A stretch of 64,000 nucleotides of DNA from Polytrichum commune. Its lineage: Eukaryota; Streptophyta; Polytrichopsida; Polytrichales; Polytrichaceae. This document shows, piece after piece, positions 1-10,470 of this stretch. The stretch's first letter is position 1. Each line of letters begins with the position of its first letter. Made by a program: the position numbers and the translations under genes. The notes beneath the pieces were generated by a model. That model was not told the DNA's origin, ran no database searches, and saw nothing but the letters and a program-made list of their open reading frames with translations. Location of the stretch: NCBI GenBank assembly GCA_950295325.1, contig OX485805.1, positions 2,916,501 to 2,980,500 of the forward strand. The letters are read 5' to 3'.

Positions 1-2479
1 TATCGTTTATCCGGTGTATGGATTCACTCGCAGTAGTCTCTTTCTCTGTTTCGTACCCATCATCACTGGTGAATTCAGTTTCCTCATCTTGTGTTTCACC
101 GTGATATTGAGTAGGAAATAAAGGTAGAATTATTTTCTTTAATCCACTTCCAATGGTCAGTGTACCCTTTCCCCAGTCTTCTTTGGCTTGTGCATCTAGT
201 AGCCAAGTGCGTCCAAGAAGACCTGGATAAGACTGTACACCGTCCATTGTCTTAAAAACAACATAATCGATCTTGTACTCAATGTTCGCTACGAGAGTTG
301 GAATTTGTTCCAACACTCCTAGGGGTTTCACTCGACTGCTGTCTGCCATTTTTAATATGATTGTGGTAGAGACTACATTGGATATCCCTAACTCATTCAT
401 GGTTTCAACATTCATCAGATTGACACTTGATCCTGTGTCAATTTGGAATCCAGGTATAAGAGCACCTCCTATGATAACATCAACCGTGGGGGCTCCTGGG
501 TCTCTACTTAAAGTAATATCATGTACCGAGGCCGGTTTAGGCCGTCTACGTATCATGGATGAACTCAAAGAACTACGACACTGTGGTGCAACAGCCAACA
601 ATTGTTTCATTGTTATCGTTGGTTGTATTTTATCTAAATCCTCCATGATATCATAGGGTTTAAGGTCTTTAGATAACATCATCGTTCGAGATGACCGAGA
701 TGATGTTGGCTTAACCTTAGATTTCTCTCTCCTCGCAATGGTTTTTAGACGGGGTTGAAGAATATTAGTGGGTAAGATAGGTATGTGATTAAAAGCTGGA
801 GGGTTGACGACAACAGATGGTGATGGAATAGGAGCCTTCTCGGGAATTGTTGTTGGTACAACATTATCTTCCAAGGTTGTTTTATCTTTTGGAGTTCTAA
901 TCAAGGGTGCTTCAGAATATTCTGAGAGACTCGTCTCTACATCACTGTGTTGTTCGTTAAACCTCTCAGTACTAGACCCATTGTGTTGTTTTAAGGTTGG
1001 TTTCCGGGATCTAGTAGTCACTACACTCACTTCCTCATCTAATCTCTTAGAGTGTTGAACTCTATGGACATTACGATCTTGCCTCTCTTCCTCTTGGATG
1101 GTCACATGCTTACCCTTCTTCCAATCCCTCTCAGATGGTGGACCTTCCTTCCTGGGTTGATCACACTCTGCTGTAGGGTGTCCTGCCTCTTTACAGTTTC
1201 CACACAATGGAATATATTGCTGAACTTTTCGAGGATTGGGACAATCTCCTGCATAATGACCTATCTCTCCACATCTGAAACATACGACGTATTGGTTAGG
1301 CATTGGTGTCTTATAATTTTGGGTTCGGGGGTTATATGGAGGACCCCTCCAATTTGGTGGTTGATTAGTATCACCCCAAGTTGGTTGATTCCCAAAACTA
1401 AGAGGTACTTGCCGACGGTTGAAATTTCTTTTGGGGTTATATCCCATGTTGGGCATATCACCCATTCGCTCTTGTTGCCAAGGTCGTGACTGGTTGGTAT
1501 CTATTTGGTTGACCGTACGACTCCTAGGCAAATTCCAACACTCATTGACTGAATGATTCCCTCCACAAAAAGTGCACTTGACTCTCAAACCTTTGGGAGT
1601 GGGGCACTCATTAGACAAATGACCATGACCCTTACAATTATTACACCATACATTGGTTCTTTCTTCAGTTGGTGGTGGTCTCTTGTTAGCCCCTTTTGTG
1701 ATCTTTACCTCTAGATCTGCTAACTTCTTTGTGATATCCATAAGGGCTAGTTCCTGTGAATTGTTTTGAACCACGGGTGTGGGCTTTATCATTAGCCTTG
1801 GGGGTGTAAACAAATCTGCACTAGGATGTTTGAACTGTGTGGCATCTATCATAGGCTTAGCACCTGGATACGTTAGTGATTGACCTGGCAAAACTGGGTG
1901 ATAAAACTGATCAGTCCTAGGTGGGTCATAGAGGTCGTAATTATAAGTATCAAAAGTGTATCGATCCTCTATACGGGACTCTTCCCAAGCTTTTGCCAAG
2001 GCAAAAGCTGCCTCAGCAGTAGCAGGAGCTCTTTCTCTCACATATAATTTCAACTCAAAAGGGTATAGACCTCCTATGAATATATTCCGTAAGAAATTAT
2101 TCGGGATTTGATGGTTGGGCATTCTCAGTAGGATGTCACTCATCCTTCCCCAGTAATTGTCAATGGTTTCATTTATACTCATACGAATGGTTCTCAATTT
2201 CTCCATTAAACTATTTTCAAACCCCAAGGGCCTAAAATATTGCAGGAATGCATTCTTAAGGTCGTTCCAGTTAGCAAATGGTTGCTGACGGGAAAACCAT
2301 AAGAATGCGTTTTCTTGCAATGTTGCTGCAAATACTTCCATTTGTTTGTCCGGAGGTACGCTATTTGCAGCACATGCAATCTCGAATTTCCTCACATGGA
2401 CATCAGGGTCTGTTCCCGGTCTACCCTGAAAATAGGGTAAATTTACTACACTATTGATTCTAGGAGGATTGGCCGCCAT
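1..2479 (-). CDS. gag-pro: Retrotransposon Gag-protease polyprotein, partial
   Basis: An open frame of about 826 codons runs from an ATG at 2479 to the window edge without a stop. Residues 1-200 resemble the retrotransposon capsid family (hydrophobic positions around ENAFLWFSRQQPF and WNDLKNAFLQYF). Four CCHC zinc knuckles follow, at about 1,650-1,600, 1,590-1,550, 1,290-1,240 and 1,210-1,170 (cores CNNCKGHGHLSNEC, CTFCGGNHSVNEC, CFRCGEIGHYAGDC, CGNCKEAGHPTAEC); the second has three rather than four residues before its histidine. A retropepsin domain follows, with active site DTGSS near 420-441 and the later GLLGRTWL motif. Gag packages element RNA and the protease cleaves the polyprotein. 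I chose ATG 2479 because it opens MAANPPR directly before the capsid homology. The frame may once have begun further upstream, since a nine-G run at 2520-2528 separates it from another ORF. Confidence 0.85.
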   Translation of the reverse strand, partial: MAANPPRINSVVNLPYFQGRPGTDPDVHVRKFEIACAANSVPPDKQMEVFAATLQENAFLWFSRQQPFANWNDLKNAFLQYFRPLGFENSLMEKLRTIRMSINETIDNYWGRMSDILLRMPNHQIPNNFLRNIFIGGLYPFELKLYVRERAPATAEAAFALAKAWEESRIEDRYTFDTYNYDLYDPPRTDQFYHPVLPGQSLTYPGAKPMIDATQFKHPSADLFTPPRLMIKPTPVVQNNSQELALMDITKKLADLEVKITKGANKRPPPTEERTNVWCNNCKGHGHLSNECPTPKGLRVKCTFCGGNHSVNECWNLPRSRTVNQIDTNQSRPWQQERMGDMPNMGYNPKRNFNRRQVPLSFGNQPTWGDTNQPPNWRGPPYNPRTQNYKTPMPNQYVVCFRCGEIGHYAGDCPNPRKVQQYIPLCGNCKEAGHPTAECDQPRKEGPPSERDWKKGKHVTIQEEERQDRNVHRVQHSKRLDEEVSVVTTRSRKPTLKQHNGSSTERFNEQHSDVETSLSEYSEAPLIRTPKDKTTLEDNVVPTTIPEKAPIPSPSVVVNPPAFNHIPILPTNILQPRLKTIARREKSKVKPTSSRSSRTMMLSKDLKPYDIMEDLDKIQPTITMKQLLAVAPQCRSSLSSSMIRRRPKPASVHDITLSRDPGAPTVDVIIGGALIPGFQIDTGSSVNLMNVETMNELGISNVVSTTIILKMADSSRVKPLGVLEQIPTLVANIEYKIDYVVFKTMDGVQSYPGLLGRTWLLDAQAKEDWGKGTLTIGSGLKKIILPLFPTQYHGETQDEETEFTSDDGYETEKETTASESIHRIND

Positions 2480-2957
2480 GTTGAGAAGCGGTACTACAGG
2501 TTGCGCTACGGGTTGTAAAGGGGGGGGGTATTAATTGTGCTACGGGTACTGACGGTGTATAAGGCGTAAACAATGGGTTGCCTTGTACATTAGCGTAAAC
2601 CGTTGGGTCAAGTACCGGAGATGGTGTGCGTTCATAGGCAGTAGCCCACAACGGTGGAGTAGGTGAACTGATGAGAGGTGAATTATCAATAAACAAAACT
2701 TTCGGTGATAAGAAATCCCTCTCAACACTTGTTGTAGGTTTATTTACTGGTGTCTTAAAAATATCTCCTGGGATGCTACCAGAACCCTCTCTTGCTTCCT
2801 CTAAAAATGGCTTAACCCAACTGCGTCTTCTATCCTGTGTTTGTTTCCTATACTCTCTGGCTGCCGCTCTATCTTCTCTAGCTTTATCACTGGCTGCCTT
2901 CCTTACGGATGCAGATTGAGAATGAGATTTTTCATGAGCAGATTCCAGTTTGACCAC
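2460..2957 (-). pseudogene. Gag-leader ORF broken from gag by a homopolymer
   Basis: Minus-strand frame of 165 codons, rich in charged residues first (Arg, Lys, Glu, Asp up to about residue 55) and in Pro, Ser and Thr later. It has no ATG; a GTG would be its first codon, so it is probably not a free-standing gene. At its 3' end the frame passes a run of nine C (plus strand G 2520-2528). With one base fewer in the run, this frame would flow into the gag frame through more proline-rich sequence. A one-base insertion, or a sequencing error, is therefore the simplest explanation. Function unknown. Confidence 0.5.
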
Positions 2958-2979
2958 TTTTCCCTAACCTTACACTCTA

Positions 2980-3498
2980 CTACTTGCATATGGTTTTAAA
3001 ATCGATTGGGTAAAGGTAGAGGTGTAAAGGCTCCCTATGCATAAAGTCAGGTATAAAAGGTGTAGCTCGGTAATTTGGTCTACCAAACACAAATTTATAC
3101 TTTGTTCTAGACACTTTGGTTCCTTGCCACGTACCGTCAAAGGGTGGTACTATTTCTGACGTTACACTCTTCAATCTCCCATAAACACAAAATAAGAACC
3201 AAAGGGATAGGGGTAAGGCAGGGGAATTATTTTTTACAATTACTTGCCTATAGTCCTTTCCTTGGTTCCAAATTCGGTTAGTGATCTCTCGCTGCAACTC
3301 TAAAGGTAAGGCTACAAATCGCTCTATATATTCCTTGGGAAAGGTCACCCTCTCAGGAGTAATGTAGAATCCGTTCCCGTGATAAGTGAGACGAAAAAAT
3401 CTATACAAAGCTGAGAACAAGTACCCTCCGGAATATACTTTTAACTTGTCAGATTCAGGGACTTGCCAGCACCACTCCATGAATACTTCAAGGGTCAA
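2980..3498 (-). pseudogene. Retrotransposon leader ORF, second part
   Basis: Minus-strand frame of 172 codons with protein-like composition (many aromatic residues; no zinc or protease motif). It opens directly after a stop codon, with TTG as first codon, and overlaps the preceding ORF by a few bases. This suggests it is the continuation of that ORF after a frameshift rather than a separate gene. It lies between primer binding site and gag, where Tat/Ogre-type elements carry an additional ORF of unknown function. I do not recognise the domain. Confidence 0.45.
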
Positions 3499-3965
3499 CT
3501 AGAACAGTATCGACATTGGGTTATGTCGATTGTCCTAGGTCGTCCTTGTGGCTCACTCGGTTCGTCTCTATAATATCCTCTACGGTTCTTAGTTGGGGTT
3601 CTAGTTGGATCTACATACACACTATTCCCTTCTCTAAACTCTCTCACTTTCCCCTGTTGAATCTGTCTCCACAATGTTTCAGCACCGGGAAGATTATCCT
3701 CTCTATACGGGTTTCTCCCCAATCTCTCTGACGTGTTATAAACGTAATGTTCGAGTCTAGTGAGTCTATCGGTGAAGATGCTCAAAAGTTCATAAATTTG
3801 GCGGTCAATTCTTGCAATGGGTTCTTGTACAGGACAAATGTTATAAGGTCTAAGAGAAAAAGTAGGGTTGGGGATAGGTGGGCAGTGTTGGTTTTGATTT
3901 CCAATTACCTGCACCTTATCCTTAATCCTATGACTTCTAAACCTCCATTTGTTGTGTATGTTCAT
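3495..3965 (-). CDS. Retrotransposon leader ORF, first part
   Basis: Minus-strand ORF of 156 codons with a true ATG at 3965, only about 65 bases inside the primer binding site, so it is the first ORF of the element's RNA. It is basic, with an amphipathic stretch around residues 50-80 (IDRQIYELLSIFTDRLTRLE) that could form a coiled coil. It ends in a cysteine-containing tail (CRYC). No family recognised. The next ORF follows in another frame, so the two may be halves of one broken protein. Confidence 0.5.
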   Translation of the reverse strand: MNIHNKWRFRSHRIKDKVQVIGNQNQHCPPIPNPTFSLRPYNICPVQEPIARIDRQIYELLSIFTDRLTRLEHYVYNTSERLGRNPYREDNLPGAETLWRQIQQGKVREFREGNSVYVDPTRTPTKNRRGYYRDEPSEPQGRPRTIDITQCRYCSS

Positions 3966-4031
3966 TGTGATTGACGCTAACCATTTATTATTATGTTCCT
4001 TTCCAATTTAACCTTAAAAGACGACCACAGC

Positions 4032-4051
4032 CTTCCCCGGCAGCGGCGCCA
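4032..4051 (-). other. Primer binding site of the LTR retrotransposon
   Basis: On the minus strand the sequence reads TGGCGCCGCTGCCGGGGAAG, starting four bases inside the end of the LTR (CTACA, complement of 4056-4060). TGG plus a GC-rich stretch complementary to a tRNA 3' end is the standard primer site. The TGGCGCCG-TGCCGGGGA form is common in plant Ty3 elements of the Athila/Tat type. It fixes the orientation of the element and the inner LTR boundary. Confidence 0.8.
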
Positions 4052-4055
4052 AAAA

Positions 4056-6960
4056 TGTAGTAAGTTTTTGGTTTCACTTTAAACAACAAAACCCAGGGAA
4101 CAAGGTCTCCAGGAAGGCTGAGCTAGTGTCTATAAGGGTTAATGTCACATTGGATTAAGGTTCACAATAACATTTTAGGGTGATTCTCATTCTTTACTCT
4201 CTTCAATGTTAACTTATCCCATCCTTTTTCCTTCCTCTTATTAATTCATTCGTGATGGTTCTATAGTGAGTGTTGTCTGTCCTATCTTCCAGGAAATGCT
4301 CTATCATTCTATGGTTCTCGACCTATGTCAGTCATGAAGCTCAAAAGCTCGGCGAATTGTCAATGGCTCATAATCAGGACAAAGTCCGGGGTAATGTCTT
4401 AGTATCCGTATAGTCTTTGCTCATTTGAATGCACAATTGCGTAATTCAACGATTTAATTAATTCTTCGATTAACTTACAACCATCATGTTTGTGTCGCGG
4501 AACCAGTAGCCATCATCTTGTTCTTCCGGTGTATCTGGCAACTCATCTCAAAATTCACCCACATTGTCAATACATAAAGCAATGCATATTAAGCTAGGCG
4601 ATATCCTGTATTACAGCATTATTCTGTTACTTTTACTCAGTCTTACACAAGAATTAGCCTTACTCTTTGCTGGTAACGTCTCCACTTCCTCAGGTACAGC
4701 CTATCAGCTTATGGCCTACTAGCCTCTCAGGTAATGGCGAGTTGGTTATTGTCCACCGCCAATGCTTTATCTCTCTATCTCTCTGATCATAGCCTGATTA
4801 ACACTCTTCGACGATGGCCTAAGGCTCCCACAGCGTGCACAACTGCTTTATCTTTCAGACCTCTCAATGTTCTCTCGGCAATTGCCCTTAAGGATTTTGA
4901 CTATATCATGGCCTTCGACAATGCCAATCTCTATGCATACTCTGAACTTCACTCCTTCCTGATTGAACTTAGCTCTCACCGCTGACTCAAGTTTCCACAC
5001 CCTTACGGTCAGGTACCTTCCACTCAAACGGCTATTGCCCTTAACATGTTACTGCCATTATTTCAAGGCAATGTTGGCTTTTCCCCGACTCTACTCTCTC
5101 AGAATTACACTTAGAATCAATTTCACCGCCGGCCTATCGCCTGATATGTCAATTGCCTATTTCTTTTGATAGAACCACTTTTACTCTTTCTTTTTACTCT
5201 ATGGTTTCTTCCAGACTACTTGCCTGATCCACATTCAAACATCAATTGCTTATATCACTGAGACTTCATTTCTGCTTCATATAGCTTGCTCAAACTTGCA
5301 CATACACATGCTGACTCTTCGAACACATTCAAATTATACTCTTAAATTCACACTTCCACTGCAAGGTCCAAATTCAGACTCTACCGAAGTCCACATCTCA
5401 CGGCTTCCACAGTCTTCCTTTCCTTTACTAAATTCCTATTTGCTTGCCTAATAGCCGGTCAACCTCGATCACCGAGAATTGCCGCTGGTATTTGCCTATC
5501 GCTAATGCTACGTGAGAGACTATGTAAAGTTCTGCAAAATGTCAATAGCCTGAATTCCAACTAGGCTGCCCTCTCCTCATAGTGCCGAGGGAGAGAGACA
5601 GTCGGTTAGCCTAGTAACCGCTCTCACAACGGCGATAGCCCTTCCTTTTCACACTGACTTGTCTTCAGTGGCCAATAGCCGGATGAATCTCATCAAAAAG
5701 TTGAAATTGCGTCGCTCGACTAGGCGATAGCCCGAAAAGTGGTTTTACACCACCTCACCCATATAAGCCTCTAGGACTCTAGGCGGGGCCCCTACACCAC
5801 CGTCAAGAAACCTTTTGTCTCTCTACCAAGAGTTGGGGCCAAGTAGACATTTTCCCTTAGCCGCATGGCCTAGAAGCCCCAACAGCTTCATACCATCATA
5901 ATTTCCTTATATGATGTCTGATGCTAACAAGCGACCATTCCATCTTCATCTACGCTTCACGTAGATACGTATGGACTCTTCACTTGCCCCATTCGGGCAA
6001 GTATTGAGGGCGTTATGCTTGTTTAAACCTTGGCAGTCCCGGGAGGCGCTCCCAGGCCACTTCTCTGTACTAGGGCGCTGTCCGGGACAACGCCTCACTC
6101 AAATTGCCATAACTCCTAGCTCACACCTCCGATTGAGGTGTTATTTAGCATTCTAGAATCACCACGCCATGAGCTACGCTAGCTCATGGCCATACTCTTG
6201 TGCCTACTAGTCTCCGTGGGTGGGAGGCGTTCCCATCGCCCGGGGCCCTCCCCCACACTAGGATCACTTGGGCCCTCTCACCAACGGCACCACAAGTCCC
6301 AGGTGTCACTGCAGGGTCCCCCTTGTGCCCATGGTGTTTCGAGCACTCCTCATGGAGAGGTGCGCGACACTCACCCCCACCAAATGGAGTCGATGCCCTC
6401 ATCGACTATACTCGTAGTCGGCACACCAATTCTCAAGTTGCGATCCTCTATGTTGCGGCATTGTGTTTACCTTAGGGCGCAACCCCTACAATACATCTTC
6501 AAATTTGGCATAGTCCCAAAGGTGTCGTTCCTAGGTGGTCCGTTAACAACCTTGGATCTCTCCTCCAAGGACCTAACCTACACTAGACCCGCCTACTTTG
6601 GGACTCACTTGGGTTGCCCCTCCTTTGGGGCCTCCCCCGTTAGGCTCCACTAGCCTAACATGACACATCTAGGCCAGACCTCAATGCTTGCACTAAGTTG
6701 ACTCGGTTGCAACTCCGAGATGGCTTTCCATTGTTAAGCCACGCCTCGATTGCACGGGGGTGATGCCAAGTCTCGCCCGACTCGGTTTCCACTTTGTTTT
6801 TTCGAGACATGGGTTTATGACTCCCATGTGCCAACTCTCGTTAGCTCGTGGGTAGTACTTTTATGAGCATGTGCCATCACCTTAACCCCGCCCGAATAAG
6901 CCCACGGCTAAGAGGTTTCTTGGTTTTATTCAAGGCCCCTCCAAGCCATGGCCCCCAATT
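4056..6960 (-). repeat. Long terminal repeat (left boundary sure, right boundary uncertain)
   Basis: The LTR ends in CA on the minus strand immediately before the primer site. Rightward there is no convincing ORF. The part 4,700-5,760 is rich in short near-palindromic GGC-AT-GCC words (for example GGCAATTGCC near 4880, GGCTATTGCC near 5031, GGCGATAGCC near 5632 and 5718). The part 5,940-6,830 is GC-rich and full of short perfect stem-loops. I could not find a matching TG start or target duplication, so the right limit is a guess. Confidence 0.5.
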
Positions 6961-6986
6961 ACTCGGCTTATCCAATCTAGTTTGGC

Positions 6987-8193
6987 ATGTCTATTCCCCC
7001 TCTTCCACTAACCAATAACAAGTACAAGACTAGGACCTCATCTCATACTTTTCTCTTTGCACCACTAAAGTTGGACTTTATTGCCTCAAGCCAAAGAACA
7101 AGTATCTGTTGTAGAGAAATTAACCTCCAAGCTAAGTGTGCTACTAGCATCTTTCTTGATGTCTTTGTTGATGGTGTTTGTGTCTTTCTTGATGGTGGGG
7201 CACACACACAACGACATTGATACGTCATTTGGTCGTTGGAGCATGAAGTTGCATGAAGAGGATTTTACCATCATACCACTTCTCATGAAATCATACATGG
7301 ATTTGGACAATGTGCCGCTAATCCCGCATATGATTGAGGAAATACCAAATTTCAAGGCCTTCATCAAGTCATACATGTTGAAGGAAGTGGACCGTTTGGT
7401 GGGACATACCAAAGTACAACAATTCCGTTTCTATATGAGGGATGATGGTGTCCCCGCCATGCAGTTTAAGCTTTTATGCACATCTCCTAATTGGGGCCTA
7501 AAGGATGGTATATTCGTGTGGCATTGAGACAAGGATGAGAAATGTTTGCTCCCGGATGGAGATCCAAAGCCTCACAAACCCGACCCCATGAAGAATGCGC
7601 CGGAAATCATCAAAGGTATATCCGGATTCATTGAGTATTGGAAAGAGTTGTGTGAGGAAGACATTACCAAATGTGTTATGGATACTTAATATGAATCGTT
7701 TATCGCATATTGGGATTGCATTCCCTCGGCCTTGATGACACTTGGTGGCGACACCCGTATGACTTTGACACAAGGATTTTGGCCACAAAGTTGTTTGACG
7801 GCTGTGGAATCCAGCACCATGTTCTTCGACAATGGAGACGTCCGTGAAGAGTTCGCAATGGACGAGCATTACATTGGCCCTCCACGCAATCGGTCCGCAT
7901 TGTTGTTTTGTGTGGGTGTTGATTTCCACGAAGATTATATGGTCCTCGTACGAGCAAGAGATGAGGAGCATCCCAAGCCAATTTGGTTGGTGAAAGCATT
8001 GTCTTCACCCAATTTTGTTCGAACTAGCTCCAACTTTCATCAAATTGAAGTGGAATATTACCGTCCTAGCACCAAAGACCAGAACGTTCTCCACACATAT
8101 TTAGGTTGGGACTCCAAAAATAGTTTCAAGTGGATAGTGGACTCAGTGTACGGACTAGTTTGGATAAACACGGATACCATATTTTCTGCTTAA
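6987..8193 (+). pseudogene. Broken gene fragment with GHTHNDID motif, transposon-associated family
   Basis: One plus-strand frame is protein-like from about 7081 to the stop at 8191-8193 but is broken by TGA at 7525 and TAA at 7687. Upstream of 7081 the likely reading moves to another frame (from 6987), so there is also a frameshift. The clearest motif is VGHTHNDIDTSFGRWSMKLH near 7195-7255. From memory this matches the conserved core of a eukaryotic family of unknown function (I believe DUF7869), usually found in repeated, transposon-like genes. The N-terminal half is missing. The stops show it is dead. The family name is from memory and should be searched. Confidence 0.5.
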
Positions 8194-8989
8194 AAAGCCG
8201 CACAAGGGTTCCAAATCGGAAACAATGACCATCCCTCAAAAACATATAGATTTTGCCAAAGACAACTTGGCACGTATTACGACTACAAAAAATGATACCG
8301 ATAATGAATATGAAGCGGAAGATGGAGATGGGGAAACATAATGTAGGTTGGAATTAATGGCAAAACATAGGGGCACTTTCTAGACTTTGCTTATTGCAGC
8401 TAATATATTCAAATTTATAATATTTAAATTTATACATACGTTTGGGATGTGCCATCCAATTCCATAAGACCCTTATATATGGGATGCGCACCCTAAACTT
8501 TATAATGACATAAAACCATATGTTTTTGGGATTCGATTGTTTTTTTCCACATATAGTTTATATTTTGATTTTGATTTGAATATTTTCTATTTTTAGTAAT
8601 GTGACTATTTTCCGCATGCGAATTTGTAAACCGTCATGTTCCTGATGTTTCCAATGTTTTGTATGCTCACAATATTGGCATCCCAAATTATGGGCGTATT
8701 TTATTTTGAGACATTCCAAAGTCTCGAATTAATGAATATAGTGTTACTAGTGGATGTTCTAATAACTAATTGTATGAGGAACAAATTTGACGTCAAACAG
8801 TAAACTGGCATTTTTTGTCCCTTCAACAATTTGTGACCAACTAATAAGTGTTTGACGGGTTGGCTTATTATGAATATTTATGTTCTTAAAACCTAATATT
8901 AAATTCTACCTTCAAAATCCAACACAAATGTTCTCATACAACCAATTAAATTTCATTTGATTTCATAGATGGTCATCGAAAAGGGGCTT
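8194..8989. other. AT-rich stretch without recognisable feature
   Basis: Stop codons in all frames, high A/T content, no repeat pair that I could match elsewhere in the window. Short possible coding remnants of the preceding pseudogene may continue to about 8,340. Confidence 0.4.
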
Positions 8990-9060
8990 GGTGTTGATGG
9001 CTAGTACCCTTGGTTTTACATTTCGAAAGGAAGAGGTTGGGGTTCGAATCCCTCTGTTGG
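8990..9060 (+). mobile_element. tRNA-derived SINE head (candidate)
   Basis: A perfect RNA polymerase III box B (GGTTCGAATCC, 9041-9051) is preceded about 40 bases upstream by a box-A-like word (TGATGGCTAGTACC). That spacing is right for a tRNA-related promoter, but the flanks do not fold into an intact tRNA. The end of the element could not be found. The sequence after it, to about 9,319, shows no other feature. Confidence 0.35.
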
Positions 9061-9319
9061 TATCGTTTCTTTCACAAGTCCTTTCAACGAAGGACTTAGT
9101 TTGGAAGATTTCATCCAAGCTTTGTGAGAAGATAGAGGTGGAGATTTCATCCACCGTGAAGTTTTTCACGCTCTACCCAAGGGGAAAAGAGGCCAGAAAT
9201 TGGGACAACATAGGATCCTTTAGACTATCAGATCGCAATCAACAGTCGAAATCTTCCTAGCCCACGACCACACGGGAGGTGTTCATAGCGCCTCAGTGAC
9301 ACAGGGCTTGTAGTACTAA

Positions 9320-9808
9320 GTGTTGTTTCACACTATGGCCAAAGTTCGAGAGGCCATTGATTTCCACCAATCAAATTATAAGAAACCAAAAATTCGGCCT
9401 CTCAACCCTTCACACTAGAGGCCAAAGTCCAGAGGCCACCGCAATTTAAAATGCCTACTTTTTGACCAAGGTGACGGACTCTCGAAGGAAGTTTGGGTCG
9501 GACAGGAATGGAAACCCAAACTATGGTCGAGAGGCCGTCGATTTTTTTTGGTTAAAAAAAATCAAAAAAATTGACAAGATCTTGGCCATTAGATTGGAGG
9601 GGTTGTTTTGAACAAGGAATAAAGTGGGATGCTCCTTGTTCCTTTGGACTTTGCCTTTGGAGGCTTCACATTGTCCCTGCCCGAAGGCTCCAATGCCTAT
9701 AGTTTATTGGCTATCTATTTTCAGCCCATTTCTTTTGGACTCTCAACAAAGTTTGGCCATTCAATCCCACGGCCTCTCGACTCGGACGGCCACAGTGTGA
9801 AGTAGCCC
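9320..9808. mobile_element. Terminal-inverted-repeat element spanning the left duplication breakpoint
   Basis: The left end (TTTCACACTATGGCC then TTCGAGAGGCC) and the reverse complement of the right end (TTCACACTGTGGCC then GTCGAGAGGCC) form imperfect inverted repeats of about 35 bp. Near the middle is a perfect T8/A8 hairpin (9540-9563). The first base of the tandem duplication (GGCCGTCG, 9533) lies just left of that hairpin, so copy B holds only the right part of this element (35,889 to about 36,160). No clear target duplication seen. Confidence 0.45.
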
Positions 9809-10470
9809 GTAGACCCAATGGCATCCCACGTGGAAACTATATTCCGGCAGAAAAAAAGATGAATTAGAGAGTCCTCTACAACATTCCGCTGGTCATAGGG
9901 TGGCACATTTCCTTAACCCCTAATTTTCAAAGAGGCCAAAAGTGACAATATGTCAAAGAGCAAAGGTCATATGGCTAAGCTAAACCTGGGCCACGCCCGG
10001 GAGGCATATATGTAGTACTAAGGAGGGCAATCGCCCATTATACAAATGCGTATCATAACCTCGAAATCGCCAAAAATGGTCCGGAAGTGTAACTTTACAC
10101 TTCATGAGCCGTGCATATATTTGAAGACAAAGCGTGTGAATTAGATGCCACCTGGCACCTCCAGGCAACCTGCACGGCAAGTAGCTCAGGAAATAGTAAG
10201 TAAAGTACTGGCAAGTGCTCGTCTATTCAAACCGACAAGTCATCACACCAACAGACTGCCAAACCGGGAAGGGTCCCGCATTAAAGTACCAGTAAACAAG
10301 TGCCACGTGGATTAAATCAAAACTCAAAAACCCTAAGTCACTCTCGATTTAGTTTGCCACCTGGTTTCACATGTGTAAATTAGCTGCCAGAGCCTCGCAT
10401 CGCCAGGGAAGTCAAAAGAATAACTTGAATGCGTCATGCTGACTTGTGATGGCCAGGAATATTAGACTTA

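Larger units (their letters stand above)
1..6960 (-). mobile_element. Ty3-type LTR retrotransposon, 5' part, cut by the left edge
   Basis: Read on the minus strand, the order is long LTR, primer binding site just inside it, a leader with three short ORFs, then gag and protease, running off the left window edge. Reverse transcriptase, integrase and the second LTR are not in the window. The extra ORFs between the primer site and gag recall the Tat/Ogre group of plant Ty3 elements, but without reverse transcriptase the lineage cannot be fixed. The right end of the LTR was not located, so 6,960 is only where LTR-like GC-rich sequence gives way to the next gene fragment. Confidence 0.75.

Noticed and set aside
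9041-9051. tRNA gene suggested by a perfect box B
   Set aside because: No acceptor stem or complete cloverleaf can be drawn; a SINE head is more likely.
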